In this document: positions 60,827 to 64,000 of the stretch, in pieces | Numbering within the stretch: position 1 is the stretch's first letter | Layout of the letters: every line of letters begins with the position of its first letter | Source: Neisseria sp. KEM232 | GTDB lineage: Bacteria > Pseudomonadota > Gammaproteobacteria > Burkholderiales > Neisseriaceae | Direction: 5' to 3' | DNA length: 64,000 nt | NCBI RefSeq assembly: GCF_002237445.1 | Contig: NZ_CP022527.1 | Coordinates: 1,674,001-1,738,000 of the forward strand | Program-made: the position numbers and the translations under genes | Notes under the pieces: generated by a model | Told to the model about the DNA's origin: nothing | The model's input: the letters and a program-made list of their open reading frames with translations, nothing else | The model's database searches: none

Positions 60827-61465
60827 ATGAGCCTCACCTACGACACCGACGGTTTCCCCACCTATTACAGCAAAGCCCCCGTCCTCATCCTGCGCGACCC
60901 GCTGGCCGCCTTCCTCGGCGCGTCCGAAAGCGGCCTGATTACCTACCGCTACCTCGATGCGGTAAAACTGGCCGGACACTCCTGCCCCACCGTCGCCGGC
61001 GCCTACCTGATGGTGTACCGCGGCCTCAAAGCCCTCTACGGCGGCGACATTCCCGAGCGCGGCGGCATCGAAGTGCAGATGCAGGGCGCGCGCGACGAAG
61101 GCACGACCGGCGTGATCGCCGCCGTCGCCACCCTGCTCACCGGCGCGGCCTCCGAACAAGGCTTCGGCGGCATCGGCATGCACCGCCGCTTCTCCCGCCG
61201 CAACCTGCTCTCATTCGACGGCAACATCGACGGCGTCCTCTCCCTGCGCCGCCGCGACACCGGATCGGCCGTGGAAGTGTCCTACCACGCCGGCCTCGTC
61301 CCCTTCGCCCCCGAAATGGCCGACATCATGCCCAAAGCCGTCTCCGGCACCGCCACCGCCGACGAGCTGCGCCTGTTCCAAGAAATGTGGCAGGGGCGCA
61401 CCAAAGCCATACTGTTCGACAACGCCGACAACCCCGAACTGATCGAAACCCGCCCCCTGCCCTGA
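60827..61465 (+). CDS. FmdE-superfamily protein
   Basis: 212 residues. GHSCPTVAGAYLMVYRGLKA (about residues 45-64) is the signature segment of the FmdE/FwdE domain, first described with archaeal formylmethanofuran dehydrogenase. Later LRLFQEMWQGRTKAILFD is consistent with the family C-terminus. The zinc-ribbon tail found in some members is absent. CAAGGAG precedes the ATG. Substrate unknown. Association of the superfamily with molybdenum enzymes is suggestive beside the cofactor genes 33 kb away, but not evidence. Confidence 0.75.
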   Translation: MSLTYDTDGFPTYYSKAPVLILRDPLAAFLGASESGLITYRYLDAVKLAGHSCPTVAGAYLMVYRGLKALYGGDIPERGGIEVQMQGARDEGTTGVIAAVATLLTGAASEQGFGGIGMHRRFSRRNLLSFDGNIDGVLSLRRRDTGSAVEVSYHAGLVPFAPEMADIMPKAVSGTATADELRLFQEMWQGRTKAILFDNADNPELIETRPLP

Positions 61466-61480
61466 TTTGCTGACGCACAA

Positions 61481-61518
61481 AGGCCGTCTGAAAGCAGAAA
61501 AACGCTTTCAGACGGCCT
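61481..61518. terminator. inverted DUS pair
   Basis: DUS 61481-61492 and complement 61507-61518 between the FmdE-like and hypothetical genes. Confidence 0.75.
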
Positions 61519-61539
61519 CCCGCCGCTCGAACAAACAAT

Positions 61540-62019
61540 ATGCAAAACATCCGCTTTACCAAAGAAGACGGCATCGCTTCTTCCGTCGAACCCGTTTTCC
61601 TGCCGCCGCTGAACGCCGCCGCCGAGTTGTGGGTCTACAGCGAAAGCAGCCGTTATGCCGGTTTCTCGCCGCGCCAGAGGCGGATTTTCGCCGACTTCCT
61701 CGCTCTGCCCGACCAAGGCGCGGCGCTGCGGCGGCAACTGGCCGCGCTCTATCGCGAACAAATCCGCGCGGGCCGCATTATTCCCCGCGCGTCCGACCGC
61801 CCCGAACCCGCATACACCGCCTGCATCTTCCCCGCCCACGGCCGCTGCGCCGACGACTATCTCTACATCATCGGCGAAACCAACTGGCGCATTGCCGAGA
61901 GCGACTGCTGTTTTGAAACGGAATACCTCTTTGTCAACAACCGTCTGGCCGCCGTCGGCGAGATGAGCGGCGATTACGCCCTTTTCCCGATTGCAGCGGA
62001 ATATAGTGAGCCAACATAA
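61540..62019 (+). CDS. hypothetical protein
   Basis: Not recognised. 159 residues, soluble, no signal. Features are an N-terminal RFTKEDGIASSVEPVFLPPL, a helical FSPRQRRIFADFLALPDQGA and a mixed C-terminal part with YIIGETNWRIAESDCCFETE. The last six codons and the stop lie inside a Correia-like element (from 62002), so the native C-terminus has been replaced or trimmed. GC-rich like the core genome. Confidence 0.65.
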   Translation: MQNIRFTKEDGIASSVEPVFLPPLNAAAELWVYSESSRYAGFSPRQRRIFADFLALPDQGAALRRQLAALYREQIRAGRIIPRASDRPEPAYTACIFPAHGRCADDYLYIIGETNWRIAESDCCFETEYLFVNNRLAAVGEMSGDYALFPIAAEYSEPT

Positions 62020-62102
62020 AAATCTACTGCATCAAAAATGCCAAGCAAACCTGTACTGTCTTCGGCTTGCTGCCTTGTATCTTTTTGTGCTGACTCACTA
62101 TA
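62002..62102. mobile_element. Correia-like element, 101 bp
   Basis: TATAGTGAGCCAACATAAAA left; complement of right end TATAGTGAGTCAGCACAAAA. The complement strand contains AAGATACAAGGCAGCAAGCC and GACAGTA, shared with the copy at 3666-3771. It overlaps the 3' end of the preceding gene. Confidence 0.82.
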
Positions 62103-62173
62103 GTAGGTCGGGCATTTATGCCCGACGTGCAAACCGGTAACGGAAAATGTCGGGCATAAATGCCCGACCTACG
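62103..62173. repeat. double GTAGGTCGGGCAT palindrome
   Basis: GTAGGTCGGGCATTTATGCC and GTCGGGCATAAATGCCCGAC as an inverted pair directly abutting the Correia-like element; same family as 18560-18632 and 19425-19500. An inverted DUS pair follows at 62181-62212. Confidence 0.8.
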
Positions 62174-62234
62174 CATAAAAAGGCCGTCTGAAAAACTATT
62201 TTCAGACGGCCTCAACCCCAAACTACCCACGCCC

Positions 62235-64000
62235 ATGATTTACCACCGCATTGCCCTTAATGTGCCCCTTTCAGACGGCCTTTTGACCTATTCCCATCCC
62301 GAAGCCCTGCCGCCCGGCACGCGCGTGGCCGTGCCGTTTCGCGGGCGCGTGATGGTGGGGATTGTGTGGGAAGCCGGTATTGCGCCCGATTTTGACCCGG
62401 CCAAGATTTTGCCCGTTCAGACGGCCTTTACCGCCGAAATGCCGCTGCCCGAAGACTGGCGCGGCCTGATTGCGTTTGCCTCGCGCTATTACCACTATCC
62501 GCTCGGCCAAACCGCTTCGCTCGCGCTGCCGCAGGGTTTGAAAGAGCCGAAGGCCGTGGAGATGCCGCAGCCGCCGCTGTTTTACGCGTTAAACGAAGCG
62601 GGCAGGGCGCAGCAGCCGCCGAGGGCGCGTTTTCACAAAAAAGCCGCGTTGTGGCAGGCTTTGGCCGATTCAGACGGCCTGACGATGGCGCAGCTCAAAC
62701 GTATCAACGCGCAGGCGGCCAAGCTGGTGGACGAATGGTTGGCGCAGGGTTGGATAGACGCACATACGGCGGGCAAACCCGTGTTGGTGCCGTACCACGG
62801 GCAGGCTTCGCACTCTGAAAAAACGCTCAACCCCGACCAGCTCGCCGCCTCGCAGGCGGTTCAGACGGCCTTCGGGCAGTTTCAGCCCTTTTTGCTTTAC
62901 GGCATCACCGGCAGCGGCAAAACCGAAGTGTATTTTGATGTGATGGAAAAAGTGTTGGCATCGGGGCGGCAGGTGTTGTTTTTACTGCCCGAAATCAACC
63001 TCACGCCGCAGCTTTTGGCGCGCGTGGAGGCGCGGTTTGCCGACGTGCCCACCGCCGTATTGCACAGCCAAACCGCCGCCGGACGGCGCACGCAGGATTA
63101 CCTTCGCGCGATGGCAAATCAGGCCAAGCTGGTCATCGGCACGCGGCTGGCGGTGTTCACGCCGCTGGCCGATGTCGGGTTGATTGTGGTGGACGAAGAA
63201 CACGATAGCTCGTTCAAACAAGACAACGAATTGCGCTACCACGCCCGCGATTTGGCCGTGTGGCGGGCGAAGCAGAGCGGTTGCCCGATTATGCTCGGCA
63301 GCGCGACGCCGAGTTTGGAGAGCTGGCACAAAGCCCAAAGCGGCGCGTATCGATTATTGGAACTCGCCCGCCGCGCCAACCCCGCCGCGCGGCCGCCGCA
63401 GGTGGAAATCCTCAACGTAGGCCGTCTGAAACTCGACAACGGCTTCTCACCGCAAGCCCTAAACCTGCTCAAACAGAATTTTGCAGCAGGCGGCATGTCG
63501 CTGGTGTACCTCAACCGGCGCGGCTATTCGCCCGCGCTGTTTTGCGGCGACTGCGGCCACACTTTCGGCTGCCCCAACTGCTCGGCCAAAATGGTATTGC
63601 ACCAACGCGCCCGCCAACTACGCTGCCACCATTGCGACCACCGCACCGCCATCCCGTTCAAATGCCCCGACTGCGGCAACCAAGACCTGACCGCCGTCGG
63701 GCAGGGCACGCAGCGCGTCGAAGAAACCCTGTGTGCCTTTCTGCCGCAGGCATCGGTAGTTCGCGTCGACAGGGACAGCACCGCCCGCAAAAACGACTGG
63801 GACGAACTCTACCGCCGCATCGGCGAAGGCGGCATCGACATTCTCGTCGGCACGCAAATGCTCGCCAAAGGCCACGATTTCGCGCGGCTCAACCTCGTTA
63901 TCGTGCTCAACGCCGACGGCAGCCTTTACAGCGCAGACTTCCGCGCCCCCGAACGCCTGTTTGCCGAACTCATGCAGGTATCCGGCCGCGCCGGCCGCGC
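62235..64000 (+). CDS. priA: primosomal replication restart helicase, 3' end outside window
   Basis: Restarts collapsed replication forks. 588 codons are visible from ATG 62235 and the frame runs off the window. Domains in order: N-terminal DNA-binding part (RIALNVPLSDGLLTYSHPEA), winged helix, helicase lobe 1 with Walker A LLYGITGSGKTEVY, IGTRLAVFTPL and DEEH, SATPSLES, then the zinc-binding insertion CGDCGHTFGCPNCSAKM and CHHCDH ... CPDCGNQD, and lobe 2 with GTQMLAKGHDF and SGRAGR. Five perfect DUS lie inside the coding sequence (62270, 62416, 62669, 62860, 63419). Confidence 0.96.
   Translation, partial: MIYHRIALNVPLSDGLLTYSHPEALPPGTRVAVPFRGRVMVGIVWEAGIAPDFDPAKILPVQTAFTAEMPLPEDWRGLIAFASRYYHYPLGQTASLALPQGLKEPKAVEMPQPPLFYALNEAGRAQQPPRARFHKKAALWQALADSDGLTMAQLKRINAQAAKLVDEWLAQGWIDAHTAGKPVLVPYHGQASHSEKTLNPDQLAASQAVQTAFGQFQPFLLYGITGSGKTEVYFDVMEKVLASGRQVLFLLPEINLTPQLLARVEARFADVPTAVLHSQTAAGRRTQDYLRAMANQAKLVIGTRLAVFTPLADVGLIVVDEEHDSSFKQDNELRYHARDLAVWRAKQSGCPIMLGSATPSLESWHKAQSGAYRLLELARRANPAARPPQVEILNVGRLKLDNGFSPQALNLLKQNFAAGGMSLVYLNRRGYSPALFCGDCGHTFGCPNCSAKMVLHQRARQLRCHHCDHRTAIPFKCPDCGNQDLTAVGQGTQRVEETLCAFLPQASVVRVDRDSTARKNDWDELYRRIGEGGIDILVGTQMLAKGHDFARLNLVIVLNADGSLYSADFRAPERLFAELMQVSGRAGR

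Noticed and set aside
59182..60837. A 551-codon open frame antisense to rne
   Set aside because: Very biased Ala/Gly/Cys/Phe-rich composition, the shadow of GC-rich low-complexity coding on the other strand.
61540..62019. Hypothetical gene as non-coding
   Set aside because: Kept as coding: normal composition, one clear frame between a DUS terminator and an element, although no family is recognised.

Overview
The window is a Neisseriaceae chromosome segment. The 12-mer AGGCCGTCTGAA (the AG variant of the neisserial DNA uptake sequence, DUS) occurs throughout, often as inverted pairs acting as terminators, and a second dialect, AGGCAGCCTGAA (described for Kingella), is also frequent. Coding sequence is GC-rich. 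Together with a meningococcal-type Cas9, a Correia-like element family, dRS3-type repeats and a NarGHJI nitrate reductase, this suggests a rod-shaped or commensal oral Neisseria (N. bacilliformis-like is my guess; the species is not proven by the sequence).

Layout. 1-4.6 kb: trigger factor (5' truncated), clpP, a lytic transglycosylase, a DUF4190/pilin-like fusion, an ArsR regulator and exonuclease III. 4.6-17 kb: iron-acquisition region with a decayed FetA-type receptor facing a decayed FecCD permease, an ATPase, a methyltransferase, an AraC (MpeR-like) regulator divergent from a siderophore-binding lipoprotein, a cupin / TonB receptor / cupin set that carries foreign DUS dialects, and a further binding protein. 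17-27.6 kb: molybdenum cofactor and nitrate transport (mop, mobA, moaB, moaA, moeA, two narK, moaCDE). 27.7-36 kb: tRNA-Asn, a zincin-like protein, a DUF3482 GTPase, DUF3108 protein, a small islet of AT-richer orphan genes among MITEs, smpB and ETF-ubiquinone oxidoreductase. 36-47.7 kb: narXL, narG, an inserted cupin gene, narHJI and modA, which with the cofactor genes form a dispersed nitrate-respiration module. 48.2-50.2 kb: YddA/SbmA-type ABC exporter. 50.3-54.8 kb: a relic type II-C CRISPR system. 54.9-64 kb: purine permease, rluC, rne with a long leader, an FmdE-like protein, a hypothetical gene and priA (3' truncated).

The most striking locus is the CRISPR relic. Cas9 is intact except for one extra A in an A7 run. 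Cas1 is cut by an IS1595/IS1016-type remnant, and cas2 and the array are absent. The tracrRNA gene is complete with consensus promoter and terminator, and carries a perfect DUS in its body. Intergenic DNA is unusually rich in small palindromes: Correia-like elements with co-varying arms, a GGGGCTGTT-ended MITE family, an IS1106-type MITE, and short hairpins whose cores differ but always remain palindromic.
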